Positions 11,097 to 22,613 are shown, numbered from the stretch's first letter. The stretch: 64,000 nucleotides of DNA from Acanthopleura granulata (GCA_016165875.1 JABBOT010000003.1:36644672-36708671); one strand, 5' to 3'. The notes: generated from the letters alone by a model not told the origin. Numbers and translations: made by a program.

Positions 11097-11300
11097 TGAG
11101 TCCAGTCCATGCTGGCTTTCTCTCCGATTGTACATGAGAAGGTCTGCCAGCCAGCAATTTGCGTATGGCCGTGGACTTTCCCAGACCTCTGCCCAACTTC
11201 CCCCCACCATAATGCTGGCCGCCGTCGTATCAGTGAAATATTCTTGAGTACGGCGTAAAACACCAATCAAATAAATAAATAAATAAATAAATAAATAAAA
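11097..11300 (+). mobile_element. SINE, 5'-truncated copy
   Basis: It matches the body and tail of the ATTT-tailed SINE: CCATGCTGGC, then GGTCTGCCAGC, then CACCATAATGCTGGCCGCCG, then TTCTTGAGTACGGCGTAAAA and a long AAAT tail. The tRNA-like head is missing. Confidence 0.85.
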
Positions 11301-11492
11301 GAAGGAAGTTTTTTTCTTTCAGCACCAGTTACGGTGGTTTCTTATAGACAAAACCTACATGGGATATAGAATGCCATCCTTAAAGCAACCCATAATATTC
11401 GGTAAAAAGAAACACATCATTTACCTTTCACATTGTTAGCAACTAATAGTGCCCATGTTCGTACAGATATGGAAAAGTCCTAATACTTGAGG

Positions 11493-11722
11493 GGCCTATA
11501 TGGCGGAGGGAGTAGCGTTTTGTCGCAGTACGTTGACCCAGGAGCTTCTTACTAACGCGGGCGCTGTGAGTTCAAGTCGGACTAAGGCTATATTCCGCAT
11601 GTGGGAAGGCCTGTGATCAACGTGCCGTAGGCCGTGGGTTAGATCCCATCGTGATGCTGGCATCTGTTGTATATATGTGAAATATTCTTAATTAAAAACT
11701 CAAGAACTCCAATCAAAAAAAC
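11493..11722 (+). mobile_element. SINE, old diverged copy with head
   Basis: Diverged but colinear with the family: TGACCCAGGAGC, CGCTGTGAGTTCAAGTC (B box region), CATGTGGGAAGGCCTG, then GTGAAATATTCTTAA and an A-rich end. The A box region is eroded. Confidence 0.65.
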
Positions 11723-12423
11723 GTATTTGACATACTTTGGTCCGACTAACGTCGTTTAAAAGACAAAAAGAACACCTGCATGTAAAAAATAATTACTATT
11801 AATAAAATCCATGTAGACATGTAAGATGTAATTACAACAGAATACAAAATGGTTAATACTCTTTATTTCGTCCAGTTACTTGTGGTATAAACTCAGTAAT
11901 TATGTTCATTGAATGTGATCCCCTACTCTAGCTGAATACACCTCACAAAGTGAATCTGATTGATGTTGTCAAGGCAACAATGCCATGAACACAGCTGTTA
12001 ATTCGAAGTGAATATCATTGATTTCTTCTCACCGGTCGTGGAAGGGTTCACCACCAAACCTCACCAAAATGCTGGTAGGCCTATAAGTGAAATAATCTTG
12101 AGTACGGCATAAAACACCCGTCAAAAAGCAATGAAGTCATTGATTTCTTTTACTCTCAACCAAGCCATAAACATAGCTTCACATTGTAAGTGAACATGAC
12201 TGACTGCTTATAGACCGACCCATTTGTTACCGGCAACATATGCTATAACTCAAGCACTACTTTACAATGCAACTTAATATTCAACTTCAGTCTGATTAAA
12301 TTCGTCTACGTGTTAACGCGTCATGAGTAAAGCTGAATTCTCATTCCGAATGTGGTTGATTTTATCTGCTGATTTCTGTCAGAGTTAGAGTTGAATACTC
12401 AAAACGAATCTGATTGATTTTGT
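11723..12423. other. 3' flank of the EF-hand gene, includes a SINE fragment
   Basis: It lies downstream of the EF-hand reading frame and may hold its 3' UTR. A degenerate SINE tail is at about 12,046-12,127. Several related sentences of sequence recur (AATCTGATTGATTTTGTCTA-like at 11.95 and 12.40 kb), suggesting old local duplication. Confidence 0.45.
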
Positions 12424-12963
12424 CTACTCAAGTGTGAACAAAAATGAGTGATCATTCTCCGGGTCGTGTTTGTGTAGCATTTTCAAGGCATATTCAAATT
12501 CCTGTCGGCTGATGAAACCGTCATTGTTCGAATCCATCTTGGCGAAAGTAGCCCGAATGAGCTCCTCCCTCTTTACCCCGTGTCTCTCGTAAAAGTGTCG
12601 CCACTCCGCAAGGTTAATTAGGTCGTCCTTGTTCTCGTCCAGACTATCAAACATGGCCGCTTCCACAATGGATACTGCCTCATCGTGGTACCAATCCTGT
12701 TGGCTAAGAATGGTTTGTCCTTTAACCCAGTCTTCCTGATTTACTGACAATTCTTCCTGGGACTTCCCCAAGGCCTCGAGAAGGCCACTCCAGAGCTTTT
12801 TGTAGCTTCTCGCTATTACAAGGGCATTATCCACCTTTCCCGCTCGTAACAGACGACACGGATATTCCATGATTTCCGCAAGCGTCAGGACTCCCGTGCT
12901 GCTGAAGTTCAGAAACTTAAAAAGCGTTGTCCACACTTTTCGTACATACATCTCCAGATCCAT
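12424..12963 (-). CDS. EF-hand calcium-binding protein, sarcoplasmic Ca-binding/calexcitin-like
   Basis: This is a single open frame of 179 residues starting at ATG 12,963 and ending in TAG. Two canonical EF loops are visible: DENKDDLINLAE (residues 109-120) and DSNNDGFISRQE (144-155), each with acidic or polar residues at loop positions 1, 3, 5 and Glu at 12. A degenerate first loop is at 19-30 (NFSSTGVLTLAE), without the first Asp. Length and layout (a weak N-terminal hand, a long helical middle, two strong hands) match sarcoplasmic calcium-binding proteins and calexcitin-type neuronal sensors, which are cytosolic Ca buffers or sensors. The start is chosen at ATG because the frame extends only two codons further, to a TTG. 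TCAATTCTAG just upstream could be a splice acceptor of a 5' UTR intron. No paralogue is nearby. Function is inferred from family only. Confidence 0.82.
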   Translation of the reverse strand: MDLEMYVRKVWTTLFKFLNFSSTGVLTLAEIMEYPCRLLRAGKVDNALVIARSYKKLWSGLLEALGKSQEELSVNQEDWVKGQTILSQQDWYHDEAVSIVEAAMFDSLDENKDDLINLAEWRHFYERHGVKREELIRATFAKMDSNNDGFISRQEFEYALKMLHKHDPENDHSFLFTLE

Positions 12964-13059
12964 TTTCAACCACAGGAGAGTCTAGAATTGAAAAATGAAA
13001 GAAATGTTGAAAAAAAAAATGGTTCGAACGTGATGACAATCCACATGATAATCAGAAAA

Positions 13060-13500
13060 ATGTCTAATGTGAGAATGATTAATGTGAGAATATCTAATGT
13101 GAGAATGATTAATGTGAGTATGTCTAATGTCAGAATGACTTATGTCCATATCACCAGGGTCCTTATGAATAATATCAAAATAACTAATATCAGAGAGATT
13201 AATATGAAAAGCATTCCAGTCTATGGATTCACCGCCTTTATGTATTCATTTATTTGTATAGTAGATGTTCAAGACCCTACTTAACGCCATAACGCCATCA
13301 GTTTTCAGCGAGACGACGGTGAGACTGACTAGCATCAGAATGACTAATGTCACCGTGACTTATGTTAAAATTACTGTCAGCATGACGCATGTCAGAATGA
13401 TTAATGTTAAATTTACTAATGTCAGCATGATAAATGACAGAAAGTCATTATGACTATATCATTACGACTAATATCCGAACGACTAATTCAGTATGACTGC
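13060..13500. repeat. ~15-bp degenerate minisatellite (left part)
   Basis: The unit is close to AATGTGAGAATGATT, repeated with drift (TCTAATGTCAGAATGACT and similar). Because 15 is a multiple of 3, the plus strand stays open and reads NVRMI-like pentapeptides. I treat the 98-codon and 62-codon frames here as repeat artefacts. The array resumes at 13,865 after a SINE. Confidence 0.8.
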
Positions 13501-13530
13501 CAGAATGTCATACGTCCTGCGGACTAATTT

Positions 13531-13794
13531 GTTTATTTATTTATTTGATTGGTGTTTTACGCCGTACTCAAGAATATTTCACTTATACGACGGCGGTCAG
13601 CATTATGGTGAGAGGAAATCGGGCAGAGCCCGGGGGAAACCCACTACCATCCGTAGGTTGCTGGCAAATCTTCCCACTTACGGCCGGAGAGGAAGCCAGC
13701 GTGAGCTGGGCTTGAACTCACAGCGACCGCATTGGTGAGAGGCTTCGGGTCATTGTGCTGCGTTAGCGCGCTAACCGACAGAGCCATGGAGGCC
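13531..13794 (-). mobile_element. tRNA-derived SINE, full length, inside minisatellite
   Basis: Second near-complete copy: minus-strand head GGGCCTCCATGGCTCTGTCGG (A box TGGCTCTGTCGG), GAGTTCAAG B box, body, and an AAATAAATAAAC tail. It splits the 15-bp array, so it inserted after the array had formed. Confidence 0.88.
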
Positions 13795-13795
13795 C

Positions 13796-13860
13796 GACAC
13801 CCCCACCCCCACCCCCACCCCCACCCGCACTCCGACCACTCCATCCCCACCCGCACTCCC
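13796..13860. repeat. (CCCCCA)n tract, G-quadruplex-capable on minus strand
   Basis: Five consecutive C4-5 runs spaced by single A residues (13,797-13,826) are followed by further C-rich runs. The minus strand carries G-runs separated by T, matching the G4 pattern of four or more G tracts with one-base loops. Confidence 0.85.
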
Positions 13861-13864
13861 CCCT

Positions 13865-13990
13865 TCGGACTAATGTGAGGATGACTATTTTCAGGACCGG
13901 TGTCAGTATGACTGATATCAGTATAACTAATATCAGAATGATTTATGTCATAATGACTGATGCCACAATGGCGAATGTGATAAATATACA
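13865..13990. repeat. ~15-bp degenerate minisatellite (right part)
   Basis: Continues the array interrupted by the SINE: ACTAATGTGAGGATGACT, GTCAGTATGACTGATATCAG and similar units. Confidence 0.7.
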
Positions 13991-14101
13991 ACATCGACAC
14001 ATTGTGCTGATCTGGACCGTCGTATCTGGATCGTCGTTCTCAGCGACGTGACCGCACAGGACTCGAGCAGATAGGACAATTGGGATCAGCACAGTGTGCC
14101 G

Positions 14102-14103
<2 letters not shown>

Positions 14104-14143
<40 letters not shown>

Positions 14144-14168
14144 TATATATATAGATATATATATATAT
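14104..14168. repeat. (AT)n microsatellite
   Basis: About 19 uninterrupted AT dinucleotides, then AT interrupted by AG steps. Confidence 0.97.
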
Positions 14169-14191
14169 GATGCATGTATAAACAGGACTGG

Positions 14192-14358
14192 GTACATGGG
14201 CAGGTCCGCCAGCAACCTGTGGATGTTCATGGGTTTCCCCCGGGCTCTGTCTGCTTTTTCTCCCACCACAGTGCTGACCGCCGTCGTATCAGTGAAATAT
14301 TCTCGAGTACGGCGTAAAACACCAATCAAATAAATAAATAAATAAGTAAATAAATAAA
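14192..14358 (+). mobile_element. SINE, 5'-truncated copy
   Basis: It holds the body and tail of the same SINE family (GGTTTCCCCCGGGCTCTGTC, GACCGCCGTCGTATCAGTGA, then the AAAT tail). It lies opposite in direction to the full copy 400 bp away. Confidence 0.85.
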
Positions 14359-16059
14359 CAGGAGTGGTCGTTTAAATGATCAACACTCTGCTGAATTCAA
14401 CATACATTTATAATACAGTACCACAGCCCATAGCAGTATATTTCGTGAAGGCCATACACAAGTCAGTTACTAACAAACTTCATCCAGTAACCAATGTGTG
14501 TAGGTCTGAGCAGAGGTTTTCTTCATTGCGCCGGGGTGTATCACATATCCCTGGGCTGTCTATTTAATTAACGACAACATATAAACTGGCATGGTGTTTG
14601 AATTGGATATTGATTGTTTCCCTCTACTTTCATAGAACAGCGTCTGCCTACTTTCCGTCGTCATTGAAAACTGTTTATTGCATCTCTTTGCATGGATGCA
14701 TCCATTTTTTTTTACTTTACATACAGTGTTAGTTCTTTGGCGGTTTGTGCTCTGCGATTACTCACACTGAGCCCCCGTTTTGGTTTACTGCTCCTATACA
14801 AACCTGGGATTTGACGCGGAAAACTATGGTGCTACTCTCTGTTTTAAAATAGAGCACGGTATATTGTACAAATACACAGGAACTTTATATACAGTGAAGT
14901 CTTCAAGCAATGGCGTAGCCTGATGGAACTAGGACACACTTGGAAGAACATGCGCAGCATAAGCAAGCTAAAAACATCCGGTTTATATCCTTTCAAGTAA
15001 ATCATAGGAAATGTTAGTTCTGTACTCAGGTATTTTTCTGTATGCAAAAGACCCTCTGAAGTACTGCGTTATATAAAGAACGGAACTAGTAGTTACCGCC
15101 TAATATTTAACATGCTTCCCCTTTCAGCCAGGGCTCAAATTTGGGAATCAACAATATTAAATTTACATTGAACATGTCAGATTTTAAAAGCGTACCTTAA
15201 CACTTGACTAACCTAAATTTTGCTTAATACAAAGCATTGAACCACCTGTATTGAATTCCTATTTGTCTAGCCATTTTATCGCAATCAGTTTAATAGAACG
15301 GATAACACTAGACCAGATGGATATATGTATCGAAAAAGAATCCCATTCATAGTTAGAAAAGTACCAAATTTTTATTTCTGTGATCTGGGATAACCGAGAC
15401 ATCGCAGTTGAAAGTAAACAAAAACGCTCACATAGGGAAAATCGGCCGGGCCGCAATGTTGTCAACTTTAACCAACCACGGGCAGGATATGACAAGGCAT
15501 CTGTCTCCACTTTGAGGTCACGTGTTTAAATAAAGAAAGCTAAAAAAATCCACATAACAAAAAATCCACACAACAAAATTAATCCAGATCATATCTGCAG
15601 TTATTAACAAGCAATCCGTTTTCTAGTATAAGTTTACAAAACGGAGGAGGGAAAGTAAGCAAAGCTCAAAAGGGTCACACAACAAAATCAGATCTTATCT
15701 GTCGTTACTCAGCAACAAATCGTTTTGCAGTATACTTTTACAAACAACAAACCCATGTCTGATCTCTCGTCACCGAAACGAATGCCGTTTTGTAGTATAA
15801 CTCTACAGAATTGAGAAAAGCAAACCTCAAAAGTCCAGCCGTTATGTGTCAAAAAATCTGAGCCCCTTAACTCTGTCCCTGTCTCCCAGACACTGATTTT
15901 AATGTATGCGCTTTTATACGGTTGGTTAAAGACTACGCCCGAATTACAGGCATCAAACTGGTTTAACAGTAATTTGATAACCAACTTGAGTAACACAGCT
16001 AAACCGAATAAACCAAAATTCGCTATGCCCCCCTGGCGTGTGACCTGGAGTTAACGCTT
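14359..16059. other. Intergenic DNA with a third copy of the CCAAT/CRE-like repeat
   Basis: No gene is seen. Bases 15,435-15,530 resemble the intronic segment at 3,676-3,785 (AATGTTGTCAACTTTAACCA, AAGGCATCTGTCTCCA). Bases 15,560-15,780 contain a short internal direct duplication (ACAACAAAAT...AGATC..ATCTG). Confidence 0.5.
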
Positions 16060-16320
16060 AAAGGGAAAGATCACACAAAAATGAAGTTATGGTGAATGAA
16101 AAGAGCATTAAAAGCTGTATCTGAAAAACTTTCAGTGAATTTTTTAGATTTGTTGTTACCAAATTAAACGCAGTCAAATGTTTTGATGGTATTATGGGTT
16201 GAACAGATCTTATTGATGACGTGGATTGTTCAACAGTGGTAGCATAGAACATTGTACATATTTTACTATTTGGCTCTGAACAAAGTTCTTGAGAAATGTA
16301 CACCTGTAATGTTTGTCTAT
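16060..16320. repeat. MITE-like copy A
   Basis: Its core (GAATTTTTTAGATTTGTTG ... GCAGTCAAATGTTTTGATGG ... TTATTGATGACGTGGATTG) aligns with the core of the adjacent element at 16,322. Its terminal repeats are not recognisable. Confidence 0.45.
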
Positions 16321-16321
16321 C

Positions 16322-16569
16322 TGTTAAAAGGGTAATATGACATTAAATTTCTTCTTTAGGTCCAGAGAAAAGTAGGCGTGACGTCACTGATATCTGAAAA
16401 TAACTGATGTCTGAATTTTTTAGATTTCTTTCCAGTTAGCTAAATGCAATCAAATGTTTATATGATTATATGGTGCGTTTCATAGACCATATTGATAATG
16501 TGGTTCACGTCACGTCTACTTTTCTTTGGCCCAAAAGCAGAAATCTAATGTCATATTACCTTTTACACG
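16322..16569. mobile_element. MITE-like inverted-repeat element, copy B
   Basis: Terminal inverted repeats of about 63 bp: left starts TAAAAGGGTAATATGACATT and reaches AGAAAAGTAGGCGTGACGT; the right end (16,504-16,568) is its reverse complement with a few changes. The interior has no frame. No clear target-site duplication was found. Confidence 0.6.
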
Positions 16570-16657
16570 GAAAGGTCTGCCATCAACCTGCTGTGGGTTT
16601 CCCTCGGGCTGTGTCCGGTTTCCTCCCACCATAATGCTGGCCGCTGTGAAGTGAAAA
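16569..16657 (+). mobile_element. SINE body fragment
   Basis: GGTCTGCCATCAACCTG, GGGTTTCCCTCGGGCTGTG and CACCATAATGCTGGCCGC match the body of the ATTT-tailed SINE. Head and tail are missing. Confidence 0.7.
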
Positions 16658-16884
16658 GTGAAAGTGAGCCTTGGGCGAGTACATGATTAATGTGATTACT
16701 TCTCAATCACCAACACACGCCAGATGGGCATTCAACAGATCGTGTGTGTTAAAAAAGGAGGTTAGTATGCATATTTTTTCATGTTAATATCCTTTCGTGT
16801 TGAAAACTTGTCATTCGACAAAATGTGCTTCGAACAGAATGATAGTAAATTGTAATGTACATTGCCAGTTACTTCCCAATGCCG

Positions 16885-17195
16885 TCCTGAGGAGTCGGGT
16901 GCATCGTATAGGATGGTACTTGGAGGAGCCGGGTGTATAGTACAGGATATTCCTGGGGAGCCGGTGAAACCTACAAGACGGTACTAGGATGAATCCATAG
17001 GAGGAGTCAAGTGCATTAAAAAGGACGGTACTGGGATGAGCCGGGTTCATTGTACTGGGTGATACCGGGAGGAGCCGGTTGGATGGTATATATCAGATAC
17101 TGGGAGGAGCTGAGCGGTACATGGTATAGGACGGTACTGGGAGGAGGCGGGTGTATAGTGCAAACAGGTTTGGCAGGAGCCGGGTACTTAATGCG
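16885..17195. repeat. Degenerate ~34-bp minisatellite, about 9 units
   Basis: GGTACTGGGAGGAGCCGGGT-like units recur every 32-37 bp with heavy drift. The minus-strand 79-codon frame over it is a by-product. Confidence 0.75.
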
Positions 17196-18119
17196 CAGTT
17201 CTTTATAAACTGAAAGGCGCTACAACAAGTTTCGCCCTACTCGAACTGGCACATTATGTAGCGGCCACATTAGAGCGCACATGGCTGTGTAATCCGTGCA
17301 GCCACCCGTGCTGTCCGGATGGTAAAGTTCTTTACCCTACGGATTTATGACGTGCTTGAAGACTTGAATGGGCAGAAGTTGGTCCTTGGTTACACGGAAT
17401 GAGACTAACGCTGTCATGTAAAGATCTGGGATGTGTCATAATTCACTAACAGGTACCGGGCGGTACCGGGCAGTACAGAGACAGGGTTTTAGAAAAATTC
17501 ATACACTTTGCAGGTGTTTAACGGTTAAAATGGACAGCAGGTCTGTATGCAGTTGGAAAGTGTTTTCACCATGAGAGGTTAACACCGGGTCAGACAAATG
17601 ACGCATGTAGAGCTAATCTGTGACTATATTTGACGAAAACCAGGATGTAGTCTTTATTCATTAATCAGAGATTAGACTGCAATGTTTGTTGTGTCATGAT
17701 TCACTGGTACTAACATGACACGTGGTTCTGAGTTTGAACTAAGACAATTTTTACAGCAAAAGGGTGGACTTAAAAAAGCTCACAAAAAGCCCACACTAAT
17801 TGTGGAACACTAATTGTGAATCGCTAATGCACACGTCATTGTGGATGTGTCACACAAACTACTCAAATTTTGTACTGTTTGCACACACAATTATGTGCTT
17901 ATGCATTTTTGCCACAGTGATGTGTTCCCCTCGTTCACAGTCGTTTTTAGAGAGTGTATTCGTACAAGTCATTGCCTCACACGTTGATATGTTGGTTACG
18001 CTGTTTCGTGGTTTCCATCCGCTTTAGTGTAACTGAATATTCGCCGATGCATTTGAACTTTCACTCTGACATATGATCACCTTAGTATGCCACATCCATT
18101 ATAGGAATAGGACTCATTA
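17196..18119. other. Intergenic DNA, nothing recognised
   Basis: Mixed-composition sequence with a short GGTACCGGGC direct repeat at 17,451-17,470. No gene signal on either strand. Confidence 0.5.
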
Positions 18120-18226
18120 ATTTATTTATTTAATTATTTAATTATTTATTTATTTATTTGTTTCTTTCATTGGTGTATTATGCCAATGTACTCAAGAATA
18201 TTTGACTTATACGGCCGAAAAGTTGA
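18120..18226 (-). mobile_element. SINE tail fragment
   Basis: An ATTT-rich tract is followed by TGGTGTATTATGCCAATGTACTCAAGAATATTTGACTTATACGG-like sequence, i.e. the 3' end of the SINE family on the minus strand. The body is lost. Confidence 0.7.
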
Positions 18227-18599
18227 CAGCAACAAGAAAAGTCACGCCAAATCTAGAGCCAAACATGTAAACCAAAAACAAAAGTACACGAGATGTGATG
18301 TCACTTGCGTTAGTTTGGCTTACGACATTTATGCTTTTGTGTTATTCCAACTTTGAATTAGATAATGCCATTTATAGAAGTTGATCGGATCTCTATATGA
18401 CCTGCGTGTTTAGCGAAGGTTTGGTGAACAATGCAATATGTCGCGTGACCTACAAATTATCTCTTTGAATAGCAAGTTTTCGCTAGTCTTTGATTGACAT
18501 GTCCAGCTGATGCGTTATGGCAGTCATATCTCAAAGCCTACTGTATTGCCCCTTCTGCCTGCTATTGCAGTAGAATTCTAGTCTGTGAACCCAGATAAT

Positions 18600-18812
18600 T
18601 TATTTTTTTTTATTTTTTTTATTTATTTGATTGGCGTTATACAAGAATATTTCACTTATACGTCACCAGTCAGCATTAAGGTGGGACTAAACTGGACAGA
18701 GCAGGTTGTTGGCAGACCTGCCCACCTACGACCGGAGAGGAAGCAAGCATGACCTGGACTTGAACTCATGGCGGCCTCATTGGTATGCTAATACCTCGGC
18801 CAAGGAGACCCC
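18600..18812 (-). mobile_element. SINE, diverged near-full copy
   Basis: A T-rich ATTT tail, AAGAATATTTCACTTATACG, GTTGGCAGACCTGCCCACC, GACCGGAGAGGAAGC and GGACTTGAACTCATGGCGGC all appear in family order. The head is degraded to GGCCAAGGAGACC. Confidence 0.8.
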
Positions 18813-20942
18813 CTGCTAATTTGACGCAAGGGCTACATATGTATACCATGTATACATACACAACAAATACCAGGCCATTAGCATTTGTCGATGTGAAGTG
18901 TGCAAGCAGTTGATAAACAGTCGTCATGGCTGACCACGTCATATTGTTGATGTTCATTCCAGTGGCAGTTCACGTAATCGCAGACTGGGGCTTGTTGTCC
19001 AGGTTTTATATTCTTGCTTTTTTATGTGTGAGTTGGGGGGTGGAAGGGGGGCGTGTGTGTGAGTGTGTCTGATAAAGACATTCTCTATGCTGCTCGGCTG
19101 GTAAAGTAGAGAAAGAGAACATAACACAGATCGTTCAAGGCGGAACATGATAACCTTTCACTCGACCCATTTGACTCCTTTGTCAACATCACTATAACTT
19201 GTGGGGACAGTGAACCAAGTTCTAGTTTCAGTTTGATCCTATTACTAACTGGATTTTTGCTCTCCAGAGTAACTTCCCTTTGACTATATACTATCAATGG
19301 TGTGAATAACGTCGTAACGTCGTTATTGAAGAAATCTGAGTTTGGCATTGTCTGTAACACACGGCCGTGGCTTACATGACCATGGAAAATGGCTTAACAT
19401 CCAGTGGATGCCTTCTGTAATGTATCCATCAAACTAAGGGCTGTATATACTTTGACTGAGGAAGGAGATTGTACTCATATTGCTTTCTGTGTATTCGATT
19501 TTCCAATTCGTTTGCTGTTGTCTTGTGTCTTTTTTAGATTTTTTAATCAGATGCTGTCCTCAGTGTAATATTAATGGTATATTCTGGGAGATGAATGACT
19601 GCTGATTTCAAAATTACTTTCAAAATTCACCTAGCTTTCATATTAAGGAAAATAAAAAGCATTGTTTTTCTTAAAACCAGAGCTGTTTTTCAAAATGCTG
19701 TTATTTCGCTATATTTCAATATTTTCATTGCCCAGGTGGGTAGTTTAGTATTAAAACTTAATAAAGTGTTCCCATGGATTCTTAATAGCCATCCTAGAAT
19801 GTTCTGAGTAATCATTTAATATTAAAACTTTTGCCCAAAGTGTCTTCAGGTGCATCATATGTGACAAGATTTTTCATTAACTCCTTTGCAAATTAATCTT
19901 TATTAAGGATCAGCCTCCAGTCAAAATGTGAACAAATCAACGTACATATGTAAAATTTAATGATTTAATACTGCGTGAAAGTGCAAATTACTGTTTTAAC
20001 TTAACAGTTCTGAGTAATACCTCCTGCAAGGTGTCGCCCCGTCACCCCGAAGGGGTGATTAAGGTTGATGTTTTAGTTAACATGTGTATAAGGTCGAAAC
20101 CGGAAGTCGGCACCATATTCGGTTTTCGGTTTTCATATATAGTTCTGGTATGTTTTTCGTTATTCATACATCGTGCTAGTACTTATTTCGTTATCCATAT
20201 ATCGTGCATGTACGATTTCGTTACTCGGATCTCGAAGAACCTGTTAACAGAAAAAGTTAATACCATATGTATTTATTTTATACAAATATCGAATATAGTA
20301 CAAAGAAGATGTGAATGTATTGACTGACTGATTGATTGACTGATCGATTTGCTGGAATGATTGATTTACAATGACGCTAACACATATTCCCTTATTCCGA
20401 TCACCCTTTCAGTTTTCGTTATTCGGCATTGTAATATCGAATAAAGAAAAGTGACCGTACGTGATCCGAGTAATAAATTGCATGCCACTCCAGTTGTAAA
20501 TCATTCAGTCACTCAATCAAGCATTCACCCGGTCTATACAAATATCCTGCTAAAATTTATACTGCTGGCATGTTATTCCAAACCCGAATAACGAAAATCG
20601 TGTCAGCACTTTCTTCGATATCCGTATAACGCATAATAATAAAAAAAACGAAAGTTCAGCCCACTGAGGCAATACCTATTTATTACAGTCATGTCTAATC
20701 ACCAATGGTAATCCCCCCCCGCGATTTAGAAATCTCCCTAATCAGTGGGAACACAGCTACTTTAGTTCACAACAAGCTATACTTTTTTTGTCAAATTTAA
20801 TATGTTTGCAATTCCATTTTGGTTTTCATCCTTACGTAAGAGGGAAGAGGAAAAGATGGAAAATCAAAATGTCCAATGAAAAAAATTGGGCTAAACTTTA
20901 CCCCTGATGCAATACTATTCTTAAGCCTCTAAATTGTTTTAG
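18813..20942. other. Intergenic DNA with a cluster of TTTCGTTAT motifs
   Basis: No gene is supported. Between 20,130 and 20,640 the motif TTTCGTTA(T/C)(T/C)C occurs at least four times forward, with matching GAATAACGAAAA forms on the other strand. Short GATT/GACT repeats lie near 20,320. Confidence 0.5.
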
Positions 20943-20946
20943 GACC

Positions 20947-21200
20947 GCCTCTTTGGCTTGGTGGTTAGAGCGTCCTTCTCGAGGTCGGGTGATTCGGGAT
21001 CAATCCCGCGTCGGGTCATACGAAAGACATTCAATATTGTACTTGTTGCTGTCCTAGCCTTGGCGCTAAGCACTGAAGTCAGCACTGAAGTCAGCATTGA
21101 GCAAGGAAACAGGACTGGTCGGCCCGGTGTCAATATAATGTGATTCGGTGGGGTGTCATGTTTGGTGTCTTCTACTTGATGTTACAGGGGCGGCTTTTAT
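20947..21200 (+). mobile_element. Second SINE family, tRNA-derived head
   Basis: The head reads GCCTCTTTGGCTTGGTGG with A box TGGCTTGGTGG, and 40 bp later GGGATCAATCCC fits a B box with one change. Downstream, GGTCGGCCCGGTGTCAATAT and GGGTGTCATGTTTGGTGTC form the tRNA-unrelated body. It is a different family from the ATTT-tailed SINE. No cloverleaf with intact acceptor is seen, so it is not called a tRNA gene. Confidence 0.65.
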
Positions 21201-22613
21201 GGAGATATTTGAATTACCGGAAGATACTCCAAAAACTCGTATTACATTGTCTTCCGACCAAAAATTAAGCCAGCTACATAAATTTGCAATGATTTTCATT
21301 TTAACATCAGGACCAGTCAAATAGAGAATTAAAAGAGGTATAAATTTAGTAAGAGATTTTATTTCATTGATGTTGAGCTATTTTGCTTTATGAATGTCAC
21401 CGATGAATATCACATTTCTCATCAAATATTTTCCTGAGATATGAAAAACAGTGATTTGAGAATGATCGCAAATTTATATGTATTTTGAGTTATGCCAACA
21501 TAGTATATTCACATTAGAAACGATAACATCTATATTGTGTTCGAAATAAAGGCAAATAAATCGTTATATTTTTCTTATGTCTAGAGAACGGACAGGTTAT
21601 GTAACATCTGACATTTAGACAGCAAACTGATTTTGTTCCCTTATTTATCTAAAGGAAGATTTTAACTGCCCATTCGTTTTTACGTAAGGGAATGCCACAC
21701 TGTAGTGACCTGGTGTGCCAGTTGTGTGATGTCATATCACGGCAAAATTATTGGTTTAGCTTAGTTTTGCTTGAGTGGTCTCGTCATATGCCTTGCTGTT
21801 ATGTCATTCAAGAACCCAGCCTCTTAAATGTCGCCGTGAAATGCCGCTACTTTAAAGTTTATTATCACCCGAGGATATGCATGTGCTTAATGACACACAT
21901 GTCCTTAATAGAGGAGTAGGGGAGGTGGGGGGGGGGGGCAAATAGCGGAGATTGGGGTGAGGACGATTGGGTGTAGCTTTGGTGTTGGGGGCTTGAGGGG
22001 ATAGTAGTTTCCCTGAGTGATAGCTCTAGTCTAACTACGATAAGCCGATTATAAATAAAAAGACCTCCGGACTCTAGTTACAACGACTCAAATTAGGAGC
22101 TAGAATTAATTTCTTGTCTATCTTGAAATCAAACATCAAAATGATCAGCGTTGAAGATATTTATCTAGTAGATACCGTTACATGGATGTGGTCTTTAATT
22201 GTTTTCTTTGGTAATTGTGCAAAAATGATATCAGAACGCAGTCCGTCTGTTGTCCAAGTGAATTCTGGAAGACAGAAAAGATTTCCAAAGGATTTCCAGT
22301 AGAAACCCGTTACATTTGCCTTTATCTGTATATGTACACTGGGGAAATTGTCCACAACCATTGGTTAATTTGAAACAATTAGGATGGTTTGTTGAAAATG
22401 TTGACAGGTGTCCAGAAAGTCTTGTTTCTCTGGGTTTGATCTTAAGTGTCATTTTTATTTGAAATTTTTCTTTATGATTCCAAAAATGTTAACTAATATG
22501 AAGAACCCTTATTACAGATGTCTCTACATGTCTTGTAAAGACTCATAACTTGTATTCTATGTATAATTGAGAAGCGCTTAAAGACTGAAAGCCCACTTTC
22601 GGAAGTTTTGGTT
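21201..22613. other. Left flank of the histone array, nothing recognised
   Basis: AT-rich spacer with a 12-G run at about 21,927-21,938. Short frames only; no repeat shared with the histone spacers was noticed. Confidence 0.5.

Noticed and set aside
12988..13453. Repeat protein with NVRMI pentapeptides
   Set aside because: The 15-bp minisatellite trivially gives an in-frame five-residue repeat; units drift without coding constraint, and a SINE interrupts the array.
13796..13830. Interstitial telomeric repeat
   Set aside because: The unit is CCCCCA, not the CCCTAA expected in most animals; a simple C-rich expansion is likelier.
20947..21030. A functional tRNA gene
   Set aside because: A and B boxes are present, but the acceptor and anticodon arms do not pair convincingly and a SINE body follows.
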